Shown here in pieces: positions 1 through 7,460 of a DNA stretch of 27,878 nt (within the stretch, counting starts at the first letter, position 1; the number at the start of each line of letters is the position of its first letter). Made by a program: the position numbers and the translations under genes. Source of the DNA: UBA2137 sp050251555 (GTDB lineage: Bacteria > Pseudomonadota > Alphaproteobacteria > Micavibrionales > Micavibrionaceae); NCBI GenBank assembly GCA_050251555.1, contig JBFWMN010000020.1, positions 1 to 27,878 of the forward strand, given 5' to 3'. The notes beneath the pieces were generated by a model. That model made no database searches and was not told the origin of the DNA. It was given only the letters and a program-made list of their open reading frames with translations.

Positions 1-402
1 TTGAACAAGCTCCGGCGTGCTTTTTAATTTCTCGACAATCTCAAAGGAGGTGAAGCCCTCGGGGATAGTAACCTGGCGCACGATAATGTCACCTTTGACA
101 AGCTTATCGATGACGGCAGCCATTGTGACGTGGGCAGGAAACGCATATTCACCCGCTTTTAAAGCCCCTTGTTGCTCATTGATGCGCACGGCAATTTTGA
201 ACAGAAGGGCGTGGGAGATGATATGCTCAGCCTCTAATTTGGCGGCAATTGCATTGACCCCCGATCCTTTGGCAATAGCAATTTCCGTGTCGCTCGCAAG
301 CGGCCCTTCAGCCGAATATTCGTGAATACCCCAACCGACGGTAAAGCCTGCGGCAATCAAGCCGAGGAAAATTGTAGCGATAAGGGTCAGGAAAATGCGC
401 AT
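1..402 (-). CDS. mltG: Endolytic murein transglycosylase MltG (5' part, cut by the window edge)
   Basis: The first 134 codons of an MltG/YceG-family protein are present; the rest lies beyond the left edge. The family cleaves nascent peptidoglycan glycan strands at the inner membrane and helps set glycan length. The visible part has a short cytoplasmic start, one membrane anchor at about residues 3-22, then a periplasmic stretch with family features: a KGSGVNAIAAKLEAE segment, a LKAGEYAFPAHVTM segment and the VTIPEGFTSFEIVEKL segment typical of the LysM-like region. The catalytic Glu of the YceG domain is outside the window. The start is the ATG at 402, with no clear Shine-Dalgarno, 13 nt after the stop of the upstream transglutaminase-like gene, so the two are probably co-transcribed. 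In many proteobacteria mltG directly follows fabF; here two other genes lie between them. Family identification is confident; the completeness of the gene cannot be judged. Confidence 0.88.
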   Translation of the reverse strand, partial: MRIFLTLIATIFLGLIAAGFTVGWGIHEYSAEGPLASDTEIAIAKGSGVNAIAAKLEAEHIISHALLFKIAVRINEQQGALKAGEYAFPAHVTMAAVIDKLVKGDIIVRQVTIPEGFTSFEIVEKLKSTPELVQ

Positions 403-415
403 TTTTTCGAAATAT

Positions 416-1195
416 TTAAATGAGGCGAGTCTGCACCAGCTCGCGCCAGTTGATATCGGGAATATACGGTGTAAAGGGCGGATAGAAAAGTCCGTGCCGT
501 GAATAAAGCCCGTATATCACCATCAAATCGGATGATTTCATAAGCCAGTAAATCTGCCCTTCGTTGCTGGCCGACCATTTGAAGTGGGTGCGATCACTTA
601 CGTCCTGCCATTGTTGCAGGGAGACAGGGTTGCCGTTTTCATCCAGCGAAACCCACGGCTCGTTCGTGTCGACAAACAGCCAGCCTTTTGCGGTTAATAC
701 CTCAATGAGTGCGTGCGAACGAACATCATCGATTTGGCGCGCCAGTTGCTCGGGCGGCATATGGGTCTGGTCAAAGGAAAAGATGGCGGCAAAACGGGCC
801 CGATACCCTAAAAGCTCCAATCCTTTGAGGATAGAGCGGGCGCGATCAGAACATTGCCCGTGTCCGGCCTTTAGTAGGTCTTCAGGCTCCCGCGGCGCAT
901 TCACGGGGATTTTCTGCAATGTCGGGGAAATCTGTAATACGGCTTTTTGCACCTCGCGAATCTGAGCAATCTGTTCCGTAAACTCCGCAGGGGCTTTGTT
1001 GTCGATAAGATGCGGATAGCCGCTTGTCGTGTAGATTGTTTCCAAAGCGGCCTTATCGGTGGGGGTGATGCCCGTGGGAATTTGTGACAGATAAATGATT
1101 ACTGCTAAACCGATCAGTACGGCACAAAAGGACAGGATTATTTTTGAGCATTTAATTAGCGTATTCATAGTGGCTTGATATTTCCCGAAGTTCAT
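416..1195 (-). CDS. Membrane-anchored transglutaminase-like protein
   Basis: A 259-residue protein with one N-terminal hydrophobic anchor (about residues 17-37) and a periplasmic domain carrying a papain-like transglutaminase triad pattern: Cys115 in GHGQCSDRAR, His161 in RSHALIEV and Asp176 in FVDTNEP. Transglutaminase-core proteins of bacteria are usually peptidases or amide-processing enzymes rather than cross-linkers; the substrate here is unknown. The gene lies 13 nt upstream of mltG on the same strand, which points to an envelope or peptidoglycan-related job, but that is inference. Two starts are possible, the ATG at 1195 (used here) and the ATG at 1168 just before the anchor; neither has a good Shine-Dalgarno. 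It is divergent from the O-antigen ligase-like gene. Confidence 0.65.
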   Translation of the reverse strand: MNFGKYQATMNTLIKCSKIILSFCAVLIGLAVIIYLSQIPTGITPTDKAALETIYTTSGYPHLIDNKAPAEFTEQIAQIREVQKAVLQISPTLQKIPVNAPREPEDLLKAGHGQCSDRARSILKGLELLGYRARFAAIFSFDQTHMPPEQLARQIDDVRSHALIEVLTAKGWLFVDTNEPWVSLDENGNPVSLQQWQDVSDRTHFKWSASNEGQIYWLMKSSDLMVIYGLYSRHGLFYPPFTPYIPDINWRELVQTRLI

Positions 1196-1213
1196 CTCTT
1201 GCCCGATTCAGGC

Positions 1214-1257
1214 AGAGTCGATAGACTCTATATATGATGGTAGGGGGTTTTTCCCAA
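1214..1257 (-). promoter_or_regulatory. Candidate promoter with adjoining inverted repeat, upstream of the transglutaminase-like gene
   Basis: On the minus strand TTGGGA (1252-1257) and TATATA (1229-1234) are 17 nt apart, a plausible sigma70-type promoter reading toward the transglutaminase-like gene and mltG. Directly next to the -10 is a perfect 6-bp inverted repeat, AGAGTC-gata-GACTCT (1214-1229), which could be an operator or a hairpin at the start of the transcript. Pattern match only. Confidence 0.35.
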
Positions 1258-1320
1258 AAAAACGACCCTGCCTTTCCCCTTTTTACGGGCTTTGCCCATC
1301 TTTGATTAGAACCGATAAAC

Positions 1321-2568
1321 GTGAAACGCACAGACACTATCCAGCCTGCGCAGCATTATATGATGGGGCCCGAAAGCCGCTTCATACCACAAAGCATGCC
1401 TGCTTTTCTGGCTTTTGTCTGGGTATTTTATCTCCTGATTTCACCATTTTATATCTTTGAAAGCGGTCTGCCTCAGCCGGGCGATATGCTTTTGGTTGTC
1501 GGGATTATTCCTGCCGTGATTATCGGGTTAATCAGTAAAAGCAAGCGGATTGAAACCGCCATGTTTTGCGGGGCTTCCTTTGCCGGTTTGGCCTTTATGG
1601 TCAATATGATTTATTACAGCTATTATCCGTATAGCGAGACATTCCTGCTGACGGCGGCGTTCTATGTGTATAATTTTCTCGTCTTTTATTTCGTGGTGTT
1701 TCTTTTCAAGCGATCACCCATTTTGATGAACCAGATCACCTATTTTGCGGTGACAGCCATCATTTTGTTCCAGCTCTTTTATGTATTGTTTTTCCCGGGC
1801 AGCGGAATCCGACATCTTGGAACATTTAACAACCCGAACCAGCTTGCTTACTGGTCTTTACTGATGGCCTGCATCATCATCGTATTGAAGCGCAGCTCCT
1901 CACTCAATTTGCTGGATATGTTCCTTTTCGGGGTTCTGGCTTATTTGCAAACGCAATCACTGTCGAAAGCGGGACTTGTTACTTTCGGGATGCTGGTTGT
2001 TTTGATGGCATTTTCGCCTGTGTCCAACAGAAAAGTGAAATCCTTCTTTCTTCTTATGCTGTCAGTGGGAATTGTTGTGCTGCTAACGGCACCCGAAGAG
2101 GTCGGATTTATTGCGAGAAATGCCGATTACATTGAACGCGCCACATTGCGTCTGGAGGATATCGGGCAAGATACGGATGATTCTGCCGACGTTCGCGGTT
2201 ATAGCCGTTTAATTGAGTATCCGGGTTATTTGCTGACGGGTGCGGGTGAAGGGGCTTATGAACGCTTTGCCTCGCGACGGGAAATTCACTCTGGTGTTGC
2301 CAACCTTCTCTTTTCTTATGGGATTTTCGGAACACTTCTGTTTTGCGCATTCCTCTATTTCGTCTTTCACAGGTTGCCGATTTATTACGGCCTGTTGCTG
2401 CTGCCGATTATCACTTACGGGCTGACCCACCAGAATTTCAGGGATACGTATTTTTGGATATTCCTCGCCTGCGCTTACTCATATGTGTTCTTTAAGGAGG
2501 GGGATGCCACAAAAAAAAAAGATGATGCGACGCATCGGCTCGATTATTTTATCAAACCTATTGAGTAA
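1321..2568 (+). CDS. O-antigen ligase / Wzy polymerase-like membrane protein
   Basis: A 415-residue polytopic membrane protein with roughly ten hydrophobic segments. It shows the family signature GTFNNPNQLAYW near residues 165-176 and a late periplasmic-loop pattern with LTGAGEGAYERF followed by EIHSGVANLLFSYGIFGTLLF-like sequence, as in the Wzy_C/O-antigen ligase family. Such proteins either attach O-antigen to lipid A-core or polymerise repeat units at the periplasmic face; sequence alone does not separate the two. The start given is GTG 1321; ATG at 1360 is an alternative, and neither has a strong ribosome site. No glycosyltransferases adjoin it. It lies between mltG and fabF, opposite in strand to both, suggesting later insertion. 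The 3' end holds an A10 tract with an upstream Shine-Dalgarno-like sequence (see separate entry). It converges on fabF with a 17-nt gap. Confidence 0.72.
   Translation: MKRTDTIQPAQHYMMGPESRFIPQSMPAFLAFVWVFYLLISPFYIFESGLPQPGDMLLVVGIIPAVIIGLISKSKRIETAMFCGASFAGLAFMVNMIYYSYYPYSETFLLTAAFYVYNFLVFYFVVFLFKRSPILMNQITYFAVTAIILFQLFYVLFFPGSGIRHLGTFNNPNQLAYWSLLMACIIIVLKRSSSLNLLDMFLFGVLAYLQTQSLSKAGLVTFGMLVVLMAFSPVSNRKVKSFFLLMLSVGIVVLLTAPEEVGFIARNADYIERATLRLEDIGQDTDDSADVRGYSRLIEYPGYLLTGAGEGAYERFASRREIHSGVANLLFSYGIFGTLLFCAFLYFVFHRLPIYYGLLLLPIITYGLTHQNFRDTYFWIFLACAYSYVFFKEGDATKKKDDATHRLDYFIKPIE
2494..2536 (+). other. Possible ribosomal frameshift or transcriptional slippage site in the ligase-like gene
   Basis: Within codons 392-406 there is AAGGAGG (2494-2500), then ten consecutive A residues followed by G (2511-2521), then a 5-bp stem with a 3-nt loop, GATGC-gac-GCATC (2524-2536). 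This is the order of elements known from the dnaX -1 frameshift site (upstream Shine-Dalgarno, A-rich slippery heptamer, downstream hairpin). A -1 shift would add one Arg and hit TGA at 2523-2525, removing the last 15 residues. Translational function is inference; an A10 tract could also cause RNA polymerase slippage. Confidence 0.35.
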
Positions 2569-2585
2569 GCGCTAAATCGGATTTT

Positions 2586-3857
2586 TTAGATTTTTTTCAT
2601 GACAAGGCTGGCATTGGTGCCGCCAAAACCGAACGAGTTCGACAAGACCGCATTGACGGTCTTTTCTTTTGCCTTCAAGGGCACAAGATCAATGCCTTTA
2701 CAGCTTTCTGAAACATTCTCAAGATTGAGTGTCGGTGGCAGAATACCTGTTTCCATGGCTTTGATGGAATAGATCGCCTCAATGGCACCGGCAGCACCCA
2801 GAAGGTGACCGACAGCCGATTTTGTTGAGGACATGGAGACGGTGTCCAGAGCGGGCGCAAAGAGGCGCTTGACCGCGCCGCACTCAATGCCGTCACCTAA
2901 AGGCGTGGATGTACCGTGTGCGTTCACGTAATCAATATCTTCAGGGTTGAGTTTCGCGTTGCCCAGCGCTGCGCGCATCGCACGAAAACCGCCATTACCG
3001 TCTTCGGCAGGCGAGGTAATGTGGTAGGCATCACCTGAGAGACCGTAACCGACAACTTCGCCGTAAATTTTGGCGCCGCGCTTTTTGGCATGCTCATATT
3101 CTTCCAAAACAACAACGCCCGCACCTTCTGCGATCACAAAGCCGTCTCTGGCTTCATCAAAGGGGCGCGAAGCGCGTGTGGGGTCATCATTATAGGATGT
3201 TGAGAGGGCGCGGGCCGCAGCAAAGGAGCCCATGCCGATACGGTTGACTGCGGCTTCGGCACCACCTGCCACCATCACATCGGCATCGCCGAACATAATG
3301 AGACGCGAGGCATCACCAATAGCGTGCGCACCCGTTGAACAGGCAGTGACCACAGAGTGGTTCGGGCCTTTAAATCCGTATTTGATCGACACATGTCCCG
3401 AAGCCAGATTGATCAGCATGGCAGGAACGGAGAATGGGGAGAGGCGACGAGGGCCTTTTTCGTCCAGTGTTTTGCTGGTTTCGTAAACGGTTTGCAAGCC
3501 GCCGATACCCGAGCCGATAATGACACCGGTGCGTTCCAGACTTTCCGCGTCGGCAGGTTGCCATCCGGCATCCTCAATGGCCTCATGGGCCGCAGCCAAC
3601 GCGTAAAGAATGAATGTGTCGACTTTTCGTTGATCCTTCGGCTCCATCGCCATATCGGGATCAAAAGCATGCTTGTTGTCAGGCTCTTCCGAAACATAAG
3701 GAACCATGCCGGCAATCTGCGAAGAAATGTCGGAGGCATCAAAGCGTGTAACCTTGCGGATTCCGCTTTTTCCGGAAGTGATCTCGGACCAGTTATGCGA
3801 CACCCCTGTTCCCAGGGGCGTCACCATACCCATTCCTGTGACAACAACACGTCTCAT
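2586..3857 (-). CDS. fabF: Beta-ketoacyl-ACP synthase II (KAS II)
   Basis: A 423-residue condensing enzyme that elongates acyl-ACP with malonyl-ACP in type II fatty acid synthesis in the cytosol. The Cys-His-His catalytic set is complete: Cys173 in VVTACSTGAHAIGDA, His314 in VNAHGTSTPLGD and His351 in KSAVGHLLGAAGAIEA. The N-terminus MRRVVVTGMGMVTPLG and the C-terminal NSFGFGGTNASL are typical of FabF, and the length is slightly above the usual 410-415. It follows acpP by 41 nt on the same strand, the common acpP-fabF pair. No strong Shine-Dalgarno precedes the ATG at 3857, which could fit translation after acpP on a shared mRNA. Confidence 0.97.
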   Translation of the reverse strand: MRRVVVTGMGMVTPLGTGVSHNWSEITSGKSGIRKVTRFDASDISSQIAGMVPYVSEEPDNKHAFDPDMAMEPKDQRKVDTFILYALAAAHEAIEDAGWQPADAESLERTGVIIGSGIGGLQTVYETSKTLDEKGPRRLSPFSVPAMLINLASGHVSIKYGFKGPNHSVVTACSTGAHAIGDASRLIMFGDADVMVAGGAEAAVNRIGMGSFAAARALSTSYNDDPTRASRPFDEARDGFVIAEGAGVVVLEEYEHAKKRGAKIYGEVVGYGLSGDAYHITSPAEDGNGGFRAMRAALGNAKLNPEDIDYVNAHGTSTPLGDGIECGAVKRLFAPALDTVSMSSTKSAVGHLLGAAGAIEAIYSIKAMETGILPPTLNLENVSESCKGIDLVPLKAKEKTVNAVLSNSFGFGGTNASLVMKKI

Positions 3858-3898
3858 TGATTTGTATGAAAAGTCGTCAGGATTGACGCAATTGCCGA

Positions 3899-4138
3899 TT
3901 AAGCAGCTGCGTTTTGTTTGATAAAGTTGATGGCATCGCCAACTGTCTGAATTTTTTCAGCGGCGTCATCAGGGATCTCAACGTTGAATTTCTCTTCGAA
4001 TTCCATCACGAGTTCCACTGTGTCCAGTGAGTCAGCACCGAGATCATCAATGAAGCTTGCATCTTCGGTTACTTTGTCTTCGTCTACGCCAAGATGTTCG
4101 ACAACGATCTTCTTAACGCGATCAGCTACATCACTCAT
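3899..4138 (-). CDS. acpP: Acyl carrier protein
   Basis: A 79-residue acidic protein that carries growing acyl chains as phosphopantetheine thioesters. The attachment Ser37 lies in the DLGADSLDTVELVMEFEE motif and is preceded by the helix I region IVVEHLGVDEDKV. Length and composition are normal for AcpP. A good ribosome site, AAGGA, lies about 5 nt before the ATG at 4138. It sits upstream of fabF, but a histidine kinase gene separates it from fabG, whereas fabG-acpP are adjacent in many bacteria. The 178-nt gap before it suggests that it can be transcribed on its own, which suits the high amounts of ACP that cells need. Confidence 0.98.
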   Translation of the reverse strand: MSDVADRVKKIVVEHLGVDEDKVTEDASFIDDLGADSLDTVELVMEFEEKFNVEIPDDAAEKIQTVGDAINFIKQNAAA

Positions 4139-4182
4139 GGTTTTTCCTTTTCTGTTAACTTGGAGTGTCTATAAAAACCCGC

Positions 4183-4215
4183 GCTGACCATAATCAGCCT
4201 TCACGGTGTTTGCAA
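4183..4215 (-). promoter_or_regulatory. Candidate acpP promoter within an inverted repeat
   Basis: Reading on the minus strand, TTGCAA (4210-4215) and TATGGT (4187-4192) are 17 nt apart and lie about 50 nt before acpP. The -10 falls inside GCTGA-ccataa-TCAGC (4183-4198 on the plus strand), a 5-bp inverted repeat that could serve as an operator. Both boxes are imperfect matches, so this is a weak call. An alternative reading is a short transcription-end hairpin followed a few bases later by five T residues. Confidence 0.28.
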
Positions 4216-4295
4216 GAGCTTTGATGTGTCTAGCATGTTTGGCTCATATAAGGCGATTCTTTTTGAAATACACCGTAAATTTGAGATGTGGATAA

Positions 4296-4316
4296 ATATA
4301 CCGCATTGCGGCATAT
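4296..4316 (-). terminator. Hairpin at the end of the histidine kinase gene
   Basis: A 9-bp stem with one G-T pair and a 3-nt loop (ATATGCCGC-aat-GCGGTATAT on the minus strand) overlaps the kinase stop codon. No T-run follows, so it may be a weak or factor-dependent end, or an RNA-stabilising or processing structure that separates the fabD-fabG-kinase mRNA from acpP. Confidence 0.35.
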
Positions 4317-5704
4317 CAGGCTAACGGGAGGGTCACTAAAAAGCGTGCGCCGCCCGAATAGTCCGTATCCAATTCGATTGCCCCACCATGAAGCTCGACT
4401 ATGCGTTTGACGATTGCAAGACCCAGCCCCACACCTTCGTATCCGCTATTTTTACCATGCAAACGCTGAAAAAGTCGGAAGATGCGGTCACTATATTCCG
4501 CAGGAATTCCGATCCCGTTATCAGCAAAGGAAAGGATGGTATGCGTGTGAGTCTTTTCCGCTGAAATGCGAATTTCAGGCATCGTATCGCTCGCGACATA
4601 TTTAATGGAATTACCGATCAAATTATCAAAAAGCCGCTCGAGTAAAAGCTCATTTCCGCGAACGGTGGGTAAATTTTCGTAGACGATCTTTACGGGTTTG
4701 GCATCTATTTGATTAAGGCGACGTATGACGCGATCAGCCAGTGCCGCAAGATCAACCTCGGCTTCCAAATCATCGGTATGCTGCCCGACGCGAGAAAATT
4801 CCAGAAGGGAATCGATCAGAAGTCGCATATGTTTGGTTTCGCCGGTGATGTGCCGGAATAAATCTTGCGCCTCTTCAGGCACGTCCTTTAGAAAGTCCTT
4901 CTCAAAAATATCCGCGCAGCCCGCAATGTGACGCAAAGGCGCTTTCAGATCATGCGAGGCGACATAGGCAAAATCCTCCAATTCCTTGTTTGAGCGGGTG
5001 AGTTCGTTTTCAGCTATGCGGCGCAGGCGGATCTCACTTTCGACGCGTTTGGTGATTGGGTAAAAAAGGTAGCGCGCCTCCAGGGCCAGTGTCAGGAGGG
5101 CGAGCAGCCAGAGCGCTGTTCCGAAGGAGAGCGTTATGCGCAAAATGCGCTCAGCCTCCTTCTGATGCTCGAGGACAACAGTGTCGAGCTTGTCCAGAAG
5201 GCCGCGACTGAGAACTTCATGCATCGCTTTCAGTTGAGCGGGATTTGTCGTGTTTTGACTATCACCAAGTATGTGTTTTGCAGCTATGATATATTTATTT
5301 ACGTCGCGGTCTAGCGCGCTTTCACCGAAATAAATTTGACGGACCTTTTCATTTTGCAGGGTCGGCAAACCCTTACTCGGGTTCCCATCTATGAGGTCAG
5401 CGTGATTTTCCGTAAATTCTTCTGTTGCGGCCTTGAGCAAGTCATGAGCCTCTTTGGTTTTATCTTCCGTTGCCTCATGGGCGTAAAGCATCATGCGCTG
5501 GGACAGCATGCGTTGACGCCCAGAAATGTTGATAACGGCGGCAAAATCCTTATTGACGCCCATAATGCGGGTAGTCACGAAATGCGTGCCCGTCACCAGA
5601 ATGGCAATTGAAATCAGCAGTATGACATAGGCCTGCGAAATCGAAATTTTTCGCAGGGCGCGAGATAAAGTCAGGGTGTCTTTTTTACGTGATCGGGTAT
5701 TCAA
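4316..5704 (-). CDS. Membrane sensor histidine kinase with PilJ-type input domain
   Basis: A 462-residue two-membrane-segment kinase. Segment 1 is at about residues 24-45. It is followed by a periplasmic domain that starts with INISGRQRMLSQRMMLYAHE, the signature of PilJ/NarX-type four-helix sensor domains; segment 2 is at about 190-210. The cytoplasmic part has a HisKA domain with His251 in VASHDLKAPLRHI, then a HATPase_c domain with N-box (about 358-367), G1 DNGIGIP (395-401), F-box and G2 GVGLGLAIVKRI. All catalytic motifs are intact. The SHDLKAPLR H-box is of the phytochrome/cyanobacterial-like group. The start is TTG at 5704, preceded by AGAGG; no better start is compatible with segment 1. 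It lies 36 nt after fabG on the same strand, probably in one transcript. No partner regulator is adjacent, so the target is unknown. Confidence 0.88.
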   Translation of the reverse strand: MNTRSRKKDTLTLSRALRKISISQAYVILLISIAILVTGTHFVTTRIMGVNKDFAAVINISGRQRMLSQRMMLYAHEATEDKTKEAHDLLKAATEEFTENHADLIDGNPSKGLPTLQNEKVRQIYFGESALDRDVNKYIIAAKHILGDSQNTTNPAQLKAMHEVLSRGLLDKLDTVVLEHQKEAERILRITLSFGTALWLLALLTLALEARYLFYPITKRVESEIRLRRIAENELTRSNKELEDFAYVASHDLKAPLRHIAGCADIFEKDFLKDVPEEAQDLFRHITGETKHMRLLIDSLLEFSRVGQHTDDLEAEVDLAALADRVIRRLNQIDAKPVKIVYENLPTVRGNELLLERLFDNLIGNSIKYVASDTMPEIRISAEKTHTHTILSFADNGIGIPAEYSDRIFRLFQRLHGKNSGYEGVGLGLAIVKRIVELHGGAIELDTDYSGGARFLVTLPLA

Positions 5705-5740
5705 AGACTGACGACCTCTGGTGGTAAAATGATCTGTTTA

Positions 5741-6478
5741 TCAGATCATCACCATACCACCGTTTACGTGCAGAGTCGCCCCTGTCATATAACCGGCTTC
5801 ATCACTTGACAAATACGTAACAGCAGCGGCGATATCTTCGGGCCCACCCATACGTTGCATCGGGATGGTCGAATTGATCTTGGCTTTCTGGTCATCTGTC
5901 AGAATGTCGGTCATGGCTGTCGCGATAAAACCGGGGGCAACACAGTTCACCGTGATCCCGCGTGAGGCGAGTTCCTGCGCAATCGCTTTGGACCAGCCGA
6001 TCATACCGGCCTTAGAGGCGACATAGTTGGCCTGACCCGGATTGCCCATCACGCCGACGACCGATGCGATATTGATGATTCGACCGAAACGGCGCTTCAT
6101 CATGCCGCGCTGAACGGCTTTGGCGAGACGAAAAGTGGCTGTCAAGTTGACATCCAGGACTTCCTGCCACTCTTCGTCTTTCATGCGCATCGACAGATTG
6201 TCGCGTGTAAGCCCTGCATTATTGACCAGAATATCGATCTGGCCCATGGCTTCCTCGGCACGTTTGACAAGATCGTCGACGGCTTCGGATGAAGACAGAT
6301 CTGCGGCTAAGATATGGACGTTTGAGCCAAGCTCGGTAGCCAATTCTTTGAGTTTTCCTTCATTGCGGCCTGATATGCCGACAATCGCACCTTGTGCATG
6401 CAATGCCTTAGCAATTGCACCGCCGATACCGCCTGTCGCGCCTGTTACAAGGACTGTTTTTCCGCTTAAATCAAACAT
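5741..6478 (-). CDS. fabG: 3-oxoacyl-ACP reductase
   Basis: A 245-residue classical short-chain dehydrogenase that reduces 3-oxoacyl-ACP with NADPH in fatty acid elongation. The cofactor motif is TGATGGIGGA (residues 12-21), and the active-site tetrad is Asn111, Ser139, Tyr152 and Lys156 in the usual NYVASKAGMIG context. NNAG is at 86-89. The C-terminus YMTGATLHVNGGMVM is characteristic of FabG rather than of other reductases. A good ribosome site, AAGGAAGA, precedes the ATG at 6478. It follows fabD by 25 nt on the same strand, and the histidine kinase gene follows 36 nt later. Confidence 0.97.
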   Translation of the reverse strand: MFDLSGKTVLVTGATGGIGGAIAKALHAQGAIVGISGRNEGKLKELATELGSNVHILAADLSSSEAVDDLVKRAEEAMGQIDILVNNAGLTRDNLSMRMKDEEWQEVLDVNLTATFRLAKAVQRGMMKRRFGRIINIASVVGVMGNPGQANYVASKAGMIGWSKAIAQELASRGITVNCVAPGFIATAMTDILTDDQKAKINSTIPMQRMGGPEDIAAAVTYLSSDEAGYMTGATLHVNGGMVMI

Positions 6479-6503
6479 AGTTTATCTTCCTTTTCTTTTC
6501 TCG

Positions 6504-7460
6504 TTAGGAGAGGCGTGCCAGTAACGCTTCAATCTGTTCCGGTGTTTCAATGCTTTCTGCCGCAATGTCGCGGTCGATGCGTTTGACAAGACCGCTTAAA
6601 ACCTTGCCAGCACCAATTTCGATCATTTCACTGATCCCCTGCTCTTTCATCCAAAGAACGCTCTCTCTCCAGCGGACTGTTCCTGTGACTTGCTCGACCA
6701 GCAGGCGGCGGATGGTTTCGGGGTCGGTCTCAGCCTGGGCTGTGACATTCGCAACAACAGGAATGATCGGTGCGTTGATAAGTGTATCTGCCAGAGCTTC
6801 GCGCATTTCTGCCGCTGCGGGCTGCATCAATGTAGAGTGGAAAGGTGCGGAAACGGGGAGCTCAATCGCACGTTTTGCACCTTGAGCCGTTGCAATTTCA
6901 ATGGCGGCAGCAACCGCAGAGCGGTGGCCCGAGACAACAATTTGCCCCGGAGAATTATCATTGGCGGCTTCGCAGACTTCGCCGTTATTCACTTGCCTTG
7001 AGGCCTCTTCGGCGATGCTTTTGACCTGATCCATCTCAAGGCCCAGAATTGCCGCCATCGCACCTTTGCCAACAGGGACAGCGCGCTGCATAGCTTGTCC
7101 ACGCAATTTCAAAAGCTTCGCGCAAGTCGCAAGATCCAGAGAGCCGGCCGCGGTCAGTGCCGAATATTCACCAAGCGAGTGTCCGGCAACAAATGTGGCG
7201 GCTTGTGAAAGATTAAGACCACCCTGCTTTTTCAAAACTTCCATAACGGCAATAGATACCGCCATCAGTGCGGGTTGAGTGTTTTCGGTCAAATTCAGTT
7301 CGGCTTCATGGCCTTCCGTTGTCATCAATTTATAGAGTGACTGGGAAAGAGCGTCGTCGACGGCTTCGAAAACCGCACGGGCTTCGGCGAAATTTTCAGC
7401 CAGCGTAGCCCCCATGCCGATATATTGGGAGCCTTGTCCTGGAAAGATAAAGGCGCGCAT
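6504..7460 (-). CDS. fabD: Malonyl-CoA:ACP transacylase
   Basis: A 318-residue enzyme that loads malonyl groups onto ACP. The Ser-His pair is seen as Ser95 in VAGHSLGEYSAL and His208 in PVSAPFHSTLM, with the oxyanion motif FPGQGSQ at the N-terminus. The reading frame is open further upstream to 7559, but the start at 7460 is chosen because AAGGAG lies 10 nt before it and the FabD family begins at MRAFIFPGQGSQ. It is the first gene of the minus-strand fab cluster and is divergent from a small orphan gene across a 369-nt gap. Confidence 0.96.
   Translation of the reverse strand: MRAFIFPGQGSQYIGMGATLAENFAEARAVFEAVDDALSQSLYKLMTTEGHEAELNLTENTQPALMAVSIAVMEVLKKQGGLNLSQAATFVAGHSLGEYSALTAAGSLDLATCAKLLKLRGQAMQRAVPVGKGAMAAILGLEMDQVKSIAEEASRQVNNGEVCEAANDNSPGQIVVSGHRSAVAAAIEIATAQGAKRAIELPVSAPFHSTLMQPAAAEMREALADTLINAPIIPVVANVTAQAETDPETIRRLLVEQVTGTVRWRESVLWMKEQGISEMIEIGAGKVLSGLVKRIDRDIAAESIETPEQIEALLARLS

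Noticed and set aside
2575..2595. Possible terminator between the convergent ligase-like gene and fabF
   Set aside because: Only a 4-5 bp AT-rich pairing (AAATC...GATTT) with T-runs; too weak to call.
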